DNA of 64,000 nt from Selaginella moellendorffii (GCF_000143415.4 NW_003314262.1:2848519-2912518), one strand, 5' to 3'. Shown: positions 21,678 through 32,797, counted from the stretch's first letter. Program-made: numbers and translations. The notes: generated by a model not told the origin, from the letters alone.

Positions 21678-22897
21678 TCATCGTGCTGCAGCAGCAACCT
21701 CGGCAGCAAAGTCCTTTTCAAGCCTGGGAAAGTGAAGCCAGGAATTGGTTCGTGAAGGCTTGGATTGTAACAAGGACTTACTTTTCGATCCCCTCCCCGA
21801 CTTCTATTCGCAGGAATCCCTCGATCTTGGCCGTCTTCCCGATTTCTTTGGACGTCTCTTTTAGCAGAACCTGAAAGATCAAATCGTGAGCCTGATGAGA
21901 CATATTCGAATGGTGTGACATACGTTGATCCATTTCGTTTCGTCTGCAACGTACTTCTGCTCCAGAAGAACAACCTCTTCCATGTATTTGGCAAGCCTGC
22001 CTTCGACCATCTTCTGGACGACGTTCTCTGGCTTTCCAGCAGTCGAGGCCTGCAACAACAAAACAGAAAAACAATAGACAATCAATAAAAGGCAGAAAAA
22101 TAACAAATGCCTTGCACCTGTGCTTTGCAGATGTTCCGCTCATGCTCCAGTACTTCAGAGTCCACGAGTTCCTTAGACAAAAACAGAGGCCTTGCAGCAA
22201 CAACATGCATTGCAAGAGACGAGCCCAAGCTTTTCAGTGTTTCCGAATGCGAGCCTTCTTGATCATCTTCAACCTCGAGCGCAACGAGCCCCGCGAGCCG
22301 AGATAAGCCTTTCAGAATAAATTTGTGAGAAACGAGCAAACAGTGGAATTTACAAGCACCTGATGCCGGACTCATGTGCAAATACGAGGACACGATCCCT
22401 CTTTGCGAAGATATATAGAAAGCTCTTCGAAGTCTCACATTTTCTCCAGTGATAGCGGCAACTTCCGAGACTGCGTCGCGTACACAAAGCTCTCTGGTGA
22501 TTGATGCGTGATCCAGCTTCACATTTACAAGCTGGAAATTTCCAAACATGAAAGATCTTTCCTTCGAGAGAACAGACTTACCTCTAAATCGTGCAAATCA
22601 AGAGCAGCTGGTTTAGAAGAAAATTGTTGGACAGCTTCCAATGTGGATGCCGCTTTTGCGACTGACAGCACCTGGAAAAATCGTGAGCAAAACTAAAAGC
22701 CGAAGAAGATCATCCATCACTTACAAGGCTCTGGAAGAGATCGTTTCGAGCAACAAAGTCAGTCTCGCTGTTAATCTCTATGACCGCGGCACCTTTCTCG
22801 AAGTGTGCCAGTCCAAGCAATCCATCCGCAGCCACACGAGAAGATTTCTTCGTCGCGGCAGCAAGGCCCTTCTTCCTCAGCTCAGTAAACGCATCCT
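21678..22897 (-). pseudogene. EF-Ts gene copy lacking exon 1, block B
   Basis: Same content as the block A remnant: exons 2-8 with intact splice sites, from [18 protein letters not shown] to the C-terminal AAEVAAAAR, with exon 1 missing. Small substitutions include RVAADGLLG for RVAAEGLLG and MDQRMS-type changes near exon 6. No start codon or targeting sequence is available from the block. Confidence 0.85.
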
Positions 22898-23174
22898 CTA
22901 TAGAAAAATCCAAAGAACAAATAATTCTTCCTTCCTTTAACATTAGCATTATCTCCACATCGTAGAAATCCGCAGAAGAAAAAGGAAAGAAAGCTTCGTC
23001 AATTGTTTCGAAATGATATACTTTTTTTGTCACCTTTATTTTTTGAAAAGAAACGGTTTATGTTTATTTATCCATAAGCTTCTGGAACCTTTGATTCTTA
23101 ATTCTGCTTCTTTCAAATAAGTTAGAAACCCTACCAGGATGGAGGTTTTTAAGAAGGAAGGATTTAGCGGCATG

Positions 23175-24702
23175 ATGAGAGGCCTTGCGCTGGCTGAGGC
23201 ATGCCAGTTTCCGCATAGGCATCCATCTGGGAGAAGATGTCCAGAGCGTCTTGGATATGGCCTGATCTAGAACTCCACACCACTGCATCTCATTTGTCCC
23301 TTCGGAAGCACTCCTTGCAAGACCGAGCCTCTGGGCCTTGGAGCAGTTGATAAGCTCTGCTACCACAACTGGATCCGATTTAGGCCCTAAAATGGGCACT
23401 CGATCGTGAAGAAAGCTCATTTGTAGCAATGCATGCTTGCAACTGGTAAACGTGAACGTATCAGCCTTACCACCTTCAAGAGAGCTTCTTCGGGATAGCT
23501 GGTCTTGGACCATGGTGTTCCATCTCTCAAACTGCTAGCTTCAAAACATGTGACTTCAAAGCATTTTACCAACAACTAGATCATCCCTGGTCAGAACATC
23601 TCCTCCAGTATAACACAGAAACTCCATGGCTCTTGAGCTGATCATGCCTGTGCTTATCCCAGACCTTGAAGAACTCGAGAATCCGTGGAGGAGAGCAACC
23701 AGCGTAAAGTTGCTTGCTAAGAAACCTTGTTTGAGAGCAGGCAGCCCAATGCAAACTCAACGAATCTAGAGTTGTCATTCTCCGGCATCATTGCATCCCC
23801 AGAATAAACAGCAGGGAAGAATGACAAGGCAACATTTTATCCACCACTTGAGAAATATGGTCCAGTTGAAGGATGTTCCAGGATGGAGTGCTATTCCACT
23901 CGAATTGCTTCCATGATCCTTTGCTTCTGAGCGAGGCAGAGGATCATCGCTGTCCCTAGCCCCACATCCTTGTTTTCAGAGAAATTCTCAAACACAGTCA
24001 TTGCTTTCTCTGGATTTCCACAGCGGCCGTAGCAGCGCACCAATGCAGTGGACATGGCAACGTCCCATTCCTCACGACACAAGCATGGATCTCTTCTCCA
24101 TTGCCCAGATCGTCACAGCAAAGGCATCCTCTCGTAAATTGCAAATGCCTCATTGCATTGCCCGCACTGGGCATGAGCGTCGATCATCGCGTTCCAGGCC
24201 AGCAAATCTTTCTGTCCAAGATTCTTAACAGCCAGACGAGCTTCATGGAGCAATCCACACATCCTCCGAATCTCTGTGGCAATCTGCAAATCCCTGCTAA
24301 GCCCACACTCCTCGAGGAGCGATCGAACAAGGTTGCCCTGTTCCAGCGTCAAGCAAGACCTCACCAGAGGGAGTGAACCTCCGGCTTCACTCCGTCCAAG
24401 CACATCTCCCCAAGAACATTAAATCTCTCATCCCTGCTAGCGTAGGCTGCGATCAAGAAGCCCCAAGGTAAGACATTCTTGTCGGCGATGGCATCGAATG
24501 CCGTGCGTGTGTCGTCCGTGCTGCCGCATTTGCCATACATCTCCACAAGAAGATTGCCGATCCTGGTGAGCGAGTGGCGGCCATGGACTCGCAGCTGCGC
24601 AATCAGAGCGTGCAAGAGCTTGCCTGCTTCCAGGGCATTTAATCTGCCACATCTCAACACAAGAGCTCCAAACTCCTCCGCGTGGATCGCAATGTGGACA
24701 CT
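23175..24702 (-). pseudogene. PPR pseudogene copy 1, N-terminal and middle part
   Basis: The minus strand from about 24690 reads AEEFGALVLRCGRLNALEAGKLLHALIAQL, MYGKCGSTDDTRTAFDAIADKNVLPWGFLIAAYAS and later PPR motifs in shifting frames, with several deletions relative to the intact gene at 49715. It ends at 23175 in the motif that reads ACLSQRKASH. Its missing C-terminal part is at 27010-27417. It shares most deletions with copy 2 (41924-43935), so the gene was already dead before it was copied. Confidence 0.85.
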
Positions 24703-24943
24703 GTTAACAGTTTATCCATGTCAGCATCGCTGGAAGAAAACCACGTGGCACTAATGTTTATAAGCCACGTATAAAGTGGTGCGTGGCCACGAAAACTTTC
24801 ACCAGTCGGTAGGGTCGCAGTATCTCGCAGCTCAACGCAGCTCTTGATGCTTCCATTCCGCAGTTTGGCTCTCGTGGACTTGTTCCCAGAGTAAGTTGTA
24901 AGTGCTTAGACCAAAGAGTCGAGGCGCGTCTAACTTAACACAG

Positions 24944-25665
24944 ATGTTTCCATCAGAAACGATGCAGCATCTCTTGACTGCGAGGAAAGCTGAGATACCG
25001 CTCAAACCACACGCAGAAGGGTGGCACGCTCGTTGGCCGGGAGGCATTGGTGATCCATTTGAGCCTTACATGGTGAGGATTAAGTACATCCTATCATGAG
25101 AGCTGACTTGCGAGGAGTTTGCAGCAACTTCTCAAGCAATTCCTTAACATCGCATTGACATTTCACGCAAGGTAAGGAGAAACTTTCTCTATTCTCAGAA
25201 GAAGTAACCTTAGTTTCGTGCGTAAACAGGGCGATGGAGCAGCTAACAACGTTTGGAGCTGTAAGAGCAGCCAGCAAGAATGCAAGGGATGCTGCTTACA
25301 TCAGGACACAAGCGGCGGCGGCGGGAATTTCAGTCAAGGAGTACCAAAGGTTATTGGACATGTTCATGAAGATCGACTCTGAAAACACAGGGTAAGCAAA
25401 AACTCCTTTTTTACTTGGACAGCGACTCAATTTCCAAGTAACTTGCAGGAAAATCACCAAGGGCGAGCTCATGGTGAAGATGAAACGCGACAAAGATGTC
25501 TGTGTACTTTCAAAAAGTCTCCTCTCCAACGGTGCTAAAAACTTGAATCTCTTTTGTGTGCTGTAGATCGCTGCCTTCATGCAGTTGTCCAGAGCACGAA
25601 ACAAGGATGGCCGACGAGAGTCCTTCGAGAGTGTCTTCAACCGGATTGACAACACAGGCGAGTGA
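24944..25665 (+). CDS. Small EF-hand-like protein gene, probably truncated, carried in the insert
   Basis: Five exons join in phase: 24944-25072, 25125-25171, 25230-25391, 25449-25497 and 25567-25665, giving 161 residues with a stop at 25663. The N-terminal part (MFPSETMQHLLTARKAEIPL..WPGGIGDPFEPYM) is unrecognised. Residues about 95-120 read FMKIDSENTGKITKGELM, a plausible EF-hand (D-x-E-x-T-G-x-I-x3-E loop). The last residues FNRIDNTGE resemble the start of a second EF-hand loop cut short by the stop, so the gene was probably truncated at the breakpoint near 25670. TATA-like TTTATAAG occurs near 24758. It is absent from the related segment at 41924-44979, so it was acquired by the circle or its source locus. 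Function unknown. Confidence 0.55.
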
Positions 25666-25668
25666 AGG

Positions 25669-26220
25669 ATGGCAGGCAGATCCCCGCAGAGCTTGGTCAT
25701 GGCGGGATTGTTCTTGCTGAGGAGGAGCCGGAGGTTCTGGAGCTGGAAAATCTCCTTGGACTGCCCCAAGTTATCTGTGGAGCAGCTTGAGGCCTGGCCT
25801 TCATGATGACCAAAGGTTGAGGATGATGCTCTTGAGGTCTTGGCAATCGCCATCATGCTGTGGATCCTTAGGACCTTCTTCAGGACGTAGAGCTGGCACA
25901 GGAAGGATGGATTGCTAAGCACTTGATCGTGCACTGCTGGGCCTGGCTTCAAGCTGCCACAATGCTTGCAATCTGGGCATCAATAATCCAAGTATTGCTA
26001 TGGTTCTTGGACTGCTGCGAGTTCTCCTCCCAACCTGAGGCTGCTCTGATCACGATGCTCCGAGCCCAGCACACCAAGCCATTCCTGAGCCCTCAGAAGT
26101 TATGTGTCATGGATTAGTCATTGATGCTCATGTGAATAAACATTTGCCACGTGGACGTGCAAAAAATTTACATGTGCAGAGCTACAAATTGCATGCCATA
26201 AGTTAGTTAAAAGGCCAAGA
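25669..26220. other. Insert stretch without a recognisable gene
   Basis: A long minus-strand frame (to 25952) crosses 25670-25950 but also runs antisense through the EF-hand-like exons, and I cannot link it to a family. From about 25970 onward the sequence matches 44740-44979 in reverse orientation. Confidence 0.4.
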
Positions 26221-26575
26221 GTTGCTAGATAATGGTTGTTCTCACAACTTCATGTCAAGAGCAATGCTACAGTGGCTGGGCTTGATGACTAAGGAACCAT
26301 TGGACGTCAGGGTGGCAAATGGCAGTGACGACGGTTCCTGTCTTTGTTCTTCCAAATCCTGCAAAGTCGTTCATAGTGATGACATATGCAAGTGATGCTG
26401 GAATCAGTGTTGTGCTCATGCAAGACAATAATGTAATCGCTTTTGAAAGTCATAAATTTTCAAGTGCTGAATCTCATTACTCAGTTTATGATAAAGAATT
26501 TATTGCCAGAAACACATTCTCACGGGGGGTGGATTTTGAAGTCATGTCGATCATCAATGCGCTACAGCATTAAAA
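26221..26575 (+). mobile_element. Ty3/gypsy polyprotein relic (protease joined to RNase H)
   Basis: 26221-26330 reads LLDNGCSHNFMSRAMLQWLGL.....VRVANG, matching the aspartic-protease region of plant gypsy elements. It is followed directly by PVFVLPNPAKSFIVMTYASDAGISVVLMQDN and HKFSSAESHYSVYDKEF, the RNase H-like domain after reverse transcriptase. The reverse transcriptase between them is deleted. It ends at about 26575. The same relic, reversed, is at 44360-44760. Confidence 0.8.
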
Positions 26576-27009
26576 GTTTCAATTAGTCAGTGATAACAAT
26601 AGAAAAAAATAACATTTCGGGACAAGATGATTACAAATTTCAACAAACATCACTGGAGTGTCAACTTCCGGGCCATGATGCATTGCTTGGAGCGTAATCC
26701 GTGTGCATAGTCCTTCTAAGTTCGAAAGTTAACCAGCATTTCTACCTTGCTTGACGGCAACTTCTTTTAAGAGTCCGAAGGTGGTGAAACAAATTTGACA
26801 GAAAAGAGCAAGAAAATTAAAGCTTACTAGTCTGATAAAAGTTACAGCAGTTTGTTCATGAAGATAATCTCCATGCCACAATGTTGTGATGGTGGAGATT
26901 GTCTTCGCCAACAATCGAGCCAGCAGTCTCACATTTCCCATAGGGAAGTTACAAGAACAAATTTCTAAACAAGGGTGGGGTTTGAGCCACAAGCAAAGTC
27001 ACATCCTTG
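26576..27009. other. Insert stretch without a recognisable gene
   Basis: Non-coding sequence shared in reverse orientation with 43936-44350. A frame of 87 codons (26729-26992, minus; its counterpart is 43944-44216, plus) begins with a hydrophobic stretch but has no known similarity. I do not call it a gene. Confidence 0.35.
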
Positions 27010-27417
27010 GACCTGTTGGAATATCTGAGGAATCTAGTGCTCTTCCACAATCATGAGGCCATATCTCAGTCTCCCACCATCCTCCAAAAGCTCTCCACCA
27101 TCGCACACGGTAGCAATTCCTTGCTTTTAAGAGAAGAGTTAGACTCTCCCATCTCTTGCGCAGCTTGAGCACCCAACTCGTCCAAGAAGATCAACCATAT
27201 GAAACAGGTGACCACCAACCGCTCCTGGTCAAGATACTCATAAAAGTCACTTGATTTGGCTCCACTGTTGCATCCTCTGGAACAGTTCCATTGACTTAGA
27301 GTTCCAGCTGTGCTAAGTGTGAGCTGAGATCATGGCAGTCCATGAGATTGGAGTGGAAGCTCATCCTGTCAAACCTTTGCATAAGAGCATTGTCTCCGAC
27401 TTGAACATGAAATCCCG
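27010..27417 (-). pseudogene. PPR pseudogene copy 1, C-terminal part
   Basis: From 27417 the minus strand reads GFHVQVGDN and then degenerate C-terminal PPR/E-motif sequence (RFDRMSFHS, LLGRVG-like, ELLPCAMVESF-like) with frameshifts. It continues exactly from the codon where the part at 23175 stops, so the two halves are one gene opened at its middle. Confidence 0.8.
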
Positions 27418-28421
27418 GGTGCTTTGGGCAGTCCATCTGATTATTTCACTGACTGCAATCAAAAGCTTATCAAGTTTCGCATGTGTGCGATCCCAGTGGA
27501 TAGGGAATCAAGAGCTACCAGGTTTGCAAGTGCCGTGAAATGTATGCTACAACACCCTTTTAAAGGAGCCCCAATGCTAGTCTTTTGTAACGACAAGGAT
27601 ACCGCATATGAAATCAAACAGGTTTTCAATGCCAAGAGAGTGACAATGGCAACAGTAACTGTAGTGGAGGAATTGAGCACTTTGGAGAAAAAGAGGGTCA
27701 AAGACAAGAGAGCGGTGGTTATTGTCACAAAAGATGTGATTGACAAGGTCTGTTTGCCTGGAATTTTTAAGGTGGTGGTGACCTATGATAAACTGAGCGC
27801 ATCAAATCTGGAGACTTTATTGAGTTGGACAAGATTTGATACTCGATTTCTTCCTGGTTTCTGGCCTTGTGTGGTTACTCTATATCAGAACGAGGAGTTT
27901 TTGGAAAGCATCAAGCAGTTAGCACATTGTGTCTGCATGACTAAATTGTACGAGAGAGAGCGGACAATGCAGAAATTCAGTGATGCATATGCGGATTTCT
28001 TGTTTAGTCCGAAAGCATAGAGTGTTTCTGCATTTTGCTAACTTCTATTCGGTTCTAGTCACAAGAAAGTTGAATAAGTTTCATTTTCTGGTTTAGTAAT
28101 CATATGCTTCTCAAGAAAAGGTGGTGGGAGCTAAATTTCATGTTTTCGCTTTTTCTTATTAAAGAGGAAAGTTGATCCTTTCAAAACGACTATTTCATGG
28201 TTTGGCACATAGAAATCAATGTCTCGTGTTCTGGCTGCCGTCAAATTTATACCATTTCTGTGATAATTGGATACATTACGTCTAACGACTATGTCAAGCA
28301 TAACATGCTGGCTAAATAGTCAGAACCGAGTGACGCTGTAGCAATCTCGCTGGACTTGGTCTCCACTTCCTCCATCCTATAAATTGCCTCCACTTCTAAT
28401 CCACCACACAGCAGCAAGTTT

Positions 28422-28455
<34 letters not shown>

Positions 28456-28485
28456 CACTACACTTCGAAAGTTTCTTCTACCAAG

Positions 28486-28887
28486 ATGGCGAGCAAGTCC
28501 CAGCTGATGCTTCTGGCCATGGTTGTGACAGTCCTCCTGGTTGGAGTGGACGTTGGTGGCATCGCAAGCGCAGCAGCCCAGCAGAAATGCAAATCTGGAT
28601 GGAACTGGGACGGCCACAAGTGCATCCAGTGTCCCAAAGGCTGGTACTGGTATAGCAACGATTGCCACAGATGCCTCTCCGGTTGGAAGTGGAGTGGAAG
28701 CAAATGCGTGAGCTGCCCGAGCAACTGGTACTGGTACAACAACAAGTGCCACCAATGCCCGTCCGGATGGAAGTGGAGTGGAAGCAAGTGTGTGAGCTGC
28801 CCCAGTGACTGGTATTGGTATAACAACGATTGCCATCGCTGTCCGTATGGCTGGAAATGGAGCAAGGCTCACTGCACCAAGAACTAA
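28486..28887 (+). CDS. Secreted Trp/Cys 14-residue-repeat protein, block C
   Basis: 133 residues, identical in design to the block A and B proteins: signal peptide 1-30, then seven exact C-x3-W-x-W-x4-C-x2 units (Cys35 to Cys130). It shares AMVVT and GHKC with block B, so B and C are the closest pair. TATAAA is at 28378-28383 and the leader has (GA)14 at 28425-28452. It lies 118 bp from the end of the complete EF-Ts gene and converges on it. Confidence 0.85.
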   Translation: MASKSQLMLLAMVVTVLLVGVDVGGIASAAAQQKCKSGWNWDGHKCIQCPKGWYWYSNDCHRCLSGWKWSGSKCVSCPSNWYWYNNKCHQCPSGWKWSGSKCVSCPSDWYWYNNDCHRCPYGWKWSKAHCTKN

Positions 28888-29005
28888 GTCAGTTAACTCC
28901 AGCGAGAAAGAAGTACCTTCCAATTCGTTATTTCATTGCGTCTTGTCCTCGAGATAATGATTTGATTCGAATAAAACCACCTACTTGTTTTGAATATCGA
29001 ACCTG

Positions 29006-30513
29006 TCATCGTGCTGCAGCAGCAACCTCGGCAGCAAAGTCCTTTTCAAGCCTGGGAAAATGAAGCCAGGAATTGGTTCGTGAAGGCTTGGATTGTAACA
29101 AGGGCTTACTTTTCGATCCCCTCCCCGACTTCTATTCGTAGGAATCCCTCGATCTTGGCCGTCTTCCCGATTTCTTTGGACGTCTCTTTTAGCAGAACCT
29201 GAAAGATTAAATCGTGAGCCTGATGAGACATATTCGAATGGTGTGACATACGTTGATCCGTTTCGTTTCGTCTGCAACGTACTTCTGCTCCAGAAGAACA
29301 ACCTCTTCCATGTATTTGGCAAGCCTGCCTTCGACCATCTTCTGGACGACGTTCTCTGGCTTTCCAGCAGTCGAGGCCTGCAACAACAAAACAAAAAAAC
29401 AATAGACAATCAATAAAAGGCAGAGAAAAACAAATGCCTTGCACCTGTGCTTTGCAGATGTTCCGCTCATGCTCCAGTACTTCAGAGTCCACGAGTTCCT
29501 TAGACAAAAACAGCGGCCTTGCAGCAACAACATGCATTGCAAGAGACGAGCCCAAGCTTTTCAGTGTTTCCGAATGCGAGCCTTCTTGATCATGTTCAAC
29601 CTCGAGCGAAACGAGCCCCGCGAGCCGAGATAAACCTTTCAAAATAAATCTGTGAGAAACGGAGCAAACAGTGGAATTTTACAAGTACCTGATGCCGGAC
29701 TCATGTGCAAATACGAGGACACGATCCCTCGTTGCGAAGATATATAGAAAGCTCTTCGAAGTCTCACATTTTCTCCAGTGATAGCGGCAACTTCCGAGAC
29801 TGCGTCGCGTACACGAAGCTCTCTGGTGATTGATGCGTGATCCAGCTTCACATTTACAAGCTGAAAATTTCCAAACATGAAAGATCTTTCCTTCGAGAGA
29901 ACAGACTTACCTCTAAATCGTGCAAATCAAGAGCAGCTGGTTTAGAAGAAAATTGTTGGACAGCTTTCAATGTGGATGCCGCTTTTGCGACTGACAGCAC
30001 CTGGAAAAATCGTGAGCAAAACTAAAAGCCGAAGAAGATCATCCATCACTTACAAGGCTCTGGAAGAGATCGTTTCGAGCAACAAAGTCAGTTTCGCTGT
30101 TAATCTCTATGACCGCGGCACCTTTCTCGAAGTGTGCCAGTCCAAGCAATCCTTCCGCAGCCACACGAGAAGATTTCTTCGTCGCGGCAGCAAGGCCCTT
30201 CTTCCTCAGCTCAGTAAACGCATTCTCTATAGAAAAATCCAAAGAAAAAATAATTCTTCCTTCCTTTCCACAATCTCATCAAGAGCATACCTTCGTTCCA
30301 TTCACATTTCACCAGCACTTCCTTGACATCCTTGATCGGCGCCCCGGTCCGCTCGCGCAGCGTCTTGATGAGATCGGTGCGCGAGGAAGCATCGACAGAG
30401 AAAGATTTCGCACCGATTGCAGTGATTCTAGGCAATCCACGCACCGATCGGCCCCTACAAATCGCCGTCGCCGCGCGCCATAGCGGAGCTCCTCTCGCCA
30501 TTGCAAGGCACAT
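29006..30513 (-). CDS. EFTS: Mitochondrial elongation factor Ts (complete gene)
   Basis: Eight exons (minus): 30291-30513, 30054-30226, 29911-30000, 29689-29860, 29445-29635, 29252-29377, 29110-29198, 29006-29051; phases agree and give 369 residues. An Arg/Ala-rich targeting peptide (about 1-45) is followed by the UBA-like [24 protein letters not shown], the EF-Ts signature [13 protein letters not shown] variant ([21 protein letters not shown]), [29 protein letters not shown] and the C-terminal [23 protein letters not shown]-Ts exchanges GDP for GTP on EF-Tu in organelle translation; the single-copy type with this targeting sequence is probably mitochondrial. The start may be 30513 or 30501. 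Blocks A and B hold copies without exon 1. Confidence 0.9.
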
Positions 30514-30597
30514 TTTAGGGCTTGGACAAGAAAGAAAGAATTTGATGGGGTTTTAGAAAAAATTGCCATTGACGGGATTCGAACACTCGACGTATTG

Positions 30598-32486
30598 TTA
30601 AAGAGCATTTTGGCTCTTTTTTTTCCCATTTACCTTGTCAGCAATGAGCCCAGTAAAAGTCCCCGGTAACTCCGACCCATAGACATGGCCCATTTTCTCG
30701 CGCTTGGTTTCCAAGTAGCGCTTGTTCTCGTCAGTGATAGTGGAGATCACCGAAACGCGGCCAGTGATCGCTAAACCATAGCCTTTCAATCCCATATACT
30801 TTGCTGGATTGTTGGTCATGAGCTTCATCGTTCTAACACCCACGTCCCTTAGAATCTACAAAACGAAAGTTCGATCAGTCGCAAGGTTTTCGAGTGTTTG
30901 ATCCATTACCTGTGCTCCAATTCCATACTCCCGCGAATCGACTGGAAGGCCGAGCTCTACGTTTGCTTCCACAGTGTCACGGCCCTCGTCCTGTAAGTTA
31001 TATGCCCGTAGCTTGTGTCCCAGGCCGATTCCTCGTCCTTCGTGACCACGCAAGTAAACCAGCACTCCCCTCCCGGCTTTCTCGATTTGCATCATCGCGA
31101 TCTCGAGCTGGTTGCCACAGTCGCATCGCTTGGAACCGAAAACGTCCCCGGTGAGGCACTCCGAGTGGACACGGACGAGGACATCCCGGCCGTTGCCAAT
31201 GTCACCCTGGAAGATTTTTTAAGTCGAGTGTATGGAAAAGAGTGTTTTTTACCTTCACAATGGCAATGTGTTCGATGCCATCGAGCTTGGATTTGTAGCT
31301 GTACGCTTTGAAAAGCCCCCACCTTGTTGGAAGCCTCGAAATGGCTGTTCGCTCGACCAGCTTCTCGCGTTTTCTCCGGTACCTACGAGCACAGCCTGCG
31401 TCTCAGAACGAAACATACGAAAAACAACAATGAGCTTCCAGTACCTGACCATGTCGGCAATGGAGATGATGTGTAAGTTATGCTTTTCCGCAAACACTTG
31501 TAGCTGTGGCAAACGTTGCATGCTTCCATCCTTCTCGTTCACCAGCTCACAGATCACTCCGACGGGTGGCATTCCAGAAAGCACAGCGAGATCAACCGCG
31601 GCTTCCGTGTGTCCTGCTCGCTTCAAAACTCCACCTTCTCTATAACGTAGAGGATAAACGTGCCCCGGTTTCTTAAAATCGCTCGCAGTGGCATTTGGCG
31701 ACGCAAGCATTGAAATGGTTCTCGCACGGTCCTCGGATGACACACCCGTGGTTGTCCCTTGGCCATCCTGTAGCACAAAGAATTTAAAACTAAGAATTCG
31801 AGCCAAAAGTGAAGAACAAAAAAAACTACTAACCACAGGAATCGTAAACGCTGTAGATAGTGCTTCCTCGTTCTCTTTGTCCGAAACCATCAACTTTACG
31901 TCCAATCGGTCCAGAATTTCACCCTTCATGGGGACGCAAATGATCCCAGTGCAATGGCTTCGCAGGAACTCGACCTTCTCGGGAGTCACCATGGAAGCCG
32001 CCATTATCAAGTCACCCTCGTTCTCTCGATCCTCGTCGTCCACAACAATGACCATCTACATGAGGAGTTCTTTAAGACGCACAAGAAGAAAAAAACAAGA
32101 AAGGAGGAAGGAAGGAAAATTTTTTCTAGCAAGCACCCATACCTTACCTTGCCTTGCTTGAAAGCCTCCAGCGCCTCGGCGACGGAGCTAAATCCCTCGG
32201 ACGGACGATCGGGATCCCCCTCGATCTCGCTGCTCTCGAATTCCTCCTCTACAGGATCGAAATCCATCCTCACGCCGCCTACCTCGGCAGATCCACTGCC
32301 GGACGACGAATTCACCGCGCCATTCCCCTTCTCGCATCGCACAGCGAATGCTCCTCGCCTGATGCGCACGGCGGCAGCGTAGCCGATCCTTCGCGGCGAT
32401 CTCGCAACCATTCGCACTGACGCGCCGCCGCCATTGAGATTGAGCTGGATCGCGACGGGATTTCCATCCAAGCGCATCATCCTCAT
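30598..32486 (-). CDS. RIBA: Bifunctional riboflavin enzyme RibBA (DHBP synthase / GTP cyclohydrolase II)
   Basis: Six exons (minus): 32148-32486, 31834-32055, 31445-31767, 31253-31382, 30910-31206, 30598-30855; 522 residues. Residues 1 to about 60 are an Arg-rich plastid transit peptide. The N-terminal half is DHBP synthase ([16 protein letters not shown] metal site, [11 protein letters not shown]-like [26 protein letters not shown]), which makes the 4-carbon unit from ribulose 5-phosphate. The C-terminal half is GTP cyclohydrolase II ([18 protein letters not shown] zinc cysteines, [27 protein letters not shown]), which opens GTP for riboflavin synthesis in plastids. The 3' end [12 protein letters not shown] is an unspliced-looking tail. 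The start at 32486 was chosen because the upstream extension lacks an ATG. It is divergent from the DnaJ gene. Confidence 0.92.
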
Positions 32487-32797
32487 CGCGCCCTTTCTTC
32501 CCAGAAATATTTCTGGATAGAACAAAGAGCCCTAAAGTAGAGCACGCAGAATTAGAGTTTAAACCTTACACGGGTTTTAGACGTGGGATCCCGGTCTGAC
32601 GTGGCGGCTTATATTTGGGCCTAAGTTCCACGTCATGGTATTTTCCAGAAGATTCTGGAGCTAAAGCTATCAGGGTTTTGAGGCGATCGGTCGATCGACT
32701 GCGCTGTGAAATTTCCGGATTCGCGAGAGTAGTGTAGCGAGATTCGAGCTTCTAGGATCAAGAAAGGGGGAAAATCCTTGCTAGCGACTAGGAATCG
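32487..32797. promoter_or_regulatory. Intergenic region between divergent RIBA and DnaJ genes
   Basis: 311 bp between the two ATGs. GACGTGGGATCC, CTGACGTGGCGG and CCACGTCATGG (about 32580-32637) contain ACGT cores typical of bZIP (G-box/ABRE-like) sites. No clear TATA box. Shared regulation is an inference. Confidence 0.45.

Larger units (their letters stand above)
19350..22947. repeat. Triplicated block, copy B
   Basis: Second block, 3,589 bp of unit sequence (19350-22938), or about 3,091 bp without the 498-bp LTR-element insertion at 19956-20453. It is followed by the same nine-base filler AACATTAGC (22939-22947). The identical A/B and B/C junctions imply one founding duplication and then a copy-number gain by unequal exchange. 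Confidence 0.9.
23175..27417. mobile_element. Circularly permuted 4,243-bp insertion
   Basis: The insert starts ATGAGAGG and ends AAATCCCG. Joined end to end it restores CCCG|ATGAG, the uninterrupted sequence of the PPR gene (compare 51386-51400 on the other strand, and 43490). Reading the minus strand from 27417, the contents are PPR C-terminal part, non-coding DNA, gypsy relic, an EF-hand-like gene and PPR N-terminal part ending at the same codon. No base of either the host ORF or the PPR gene is lost or duplicated. The linear relative at 41924-44979 lacks the EF-hand-like part. The best fit is integration of a circular DNA. No transposase or terminal repeats are present. Confidence 0.85.
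23139..28020 (+). pseudogene. Helicase-C-like ORF of block C, split by the 4.2-kb insert
   Basis: The first 36 nt (ATG at 23139 to 23174, MEVFKKEGFSGM) are identical to block A. The frame resumes without gain or loss at 27418 (GALGSPSDYFTD) and ends at 28020. The remaining 200 codons are open and nearly identical to block A. Confidence 0.9.
22948..30269. repeat. Triplicated block, copy C (interrupted by a 4.2-kb insert)
   Basis: Third block. Without the 4,243-bp insert it is about 3.08 kb. It continues on the right into EF-Ts intron 1 and exon 1, so it keeps the native right flank, whereas block A keeps the native left flank. The ancestral order was therefore unrecognised gene, helicase-like ORF, repeat gene, EF-Ts. 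Confidence 0.9.

Noticed and set aside
30560-30625. Possible tRNA: GGGATTCGAAC on the plus strand looks like a reversed T-arm
   Set aside because: The T-stem does not pair well, and no matching acceptor or anticodon stem lies at the right distance; it is the 3' flank of RIBA.
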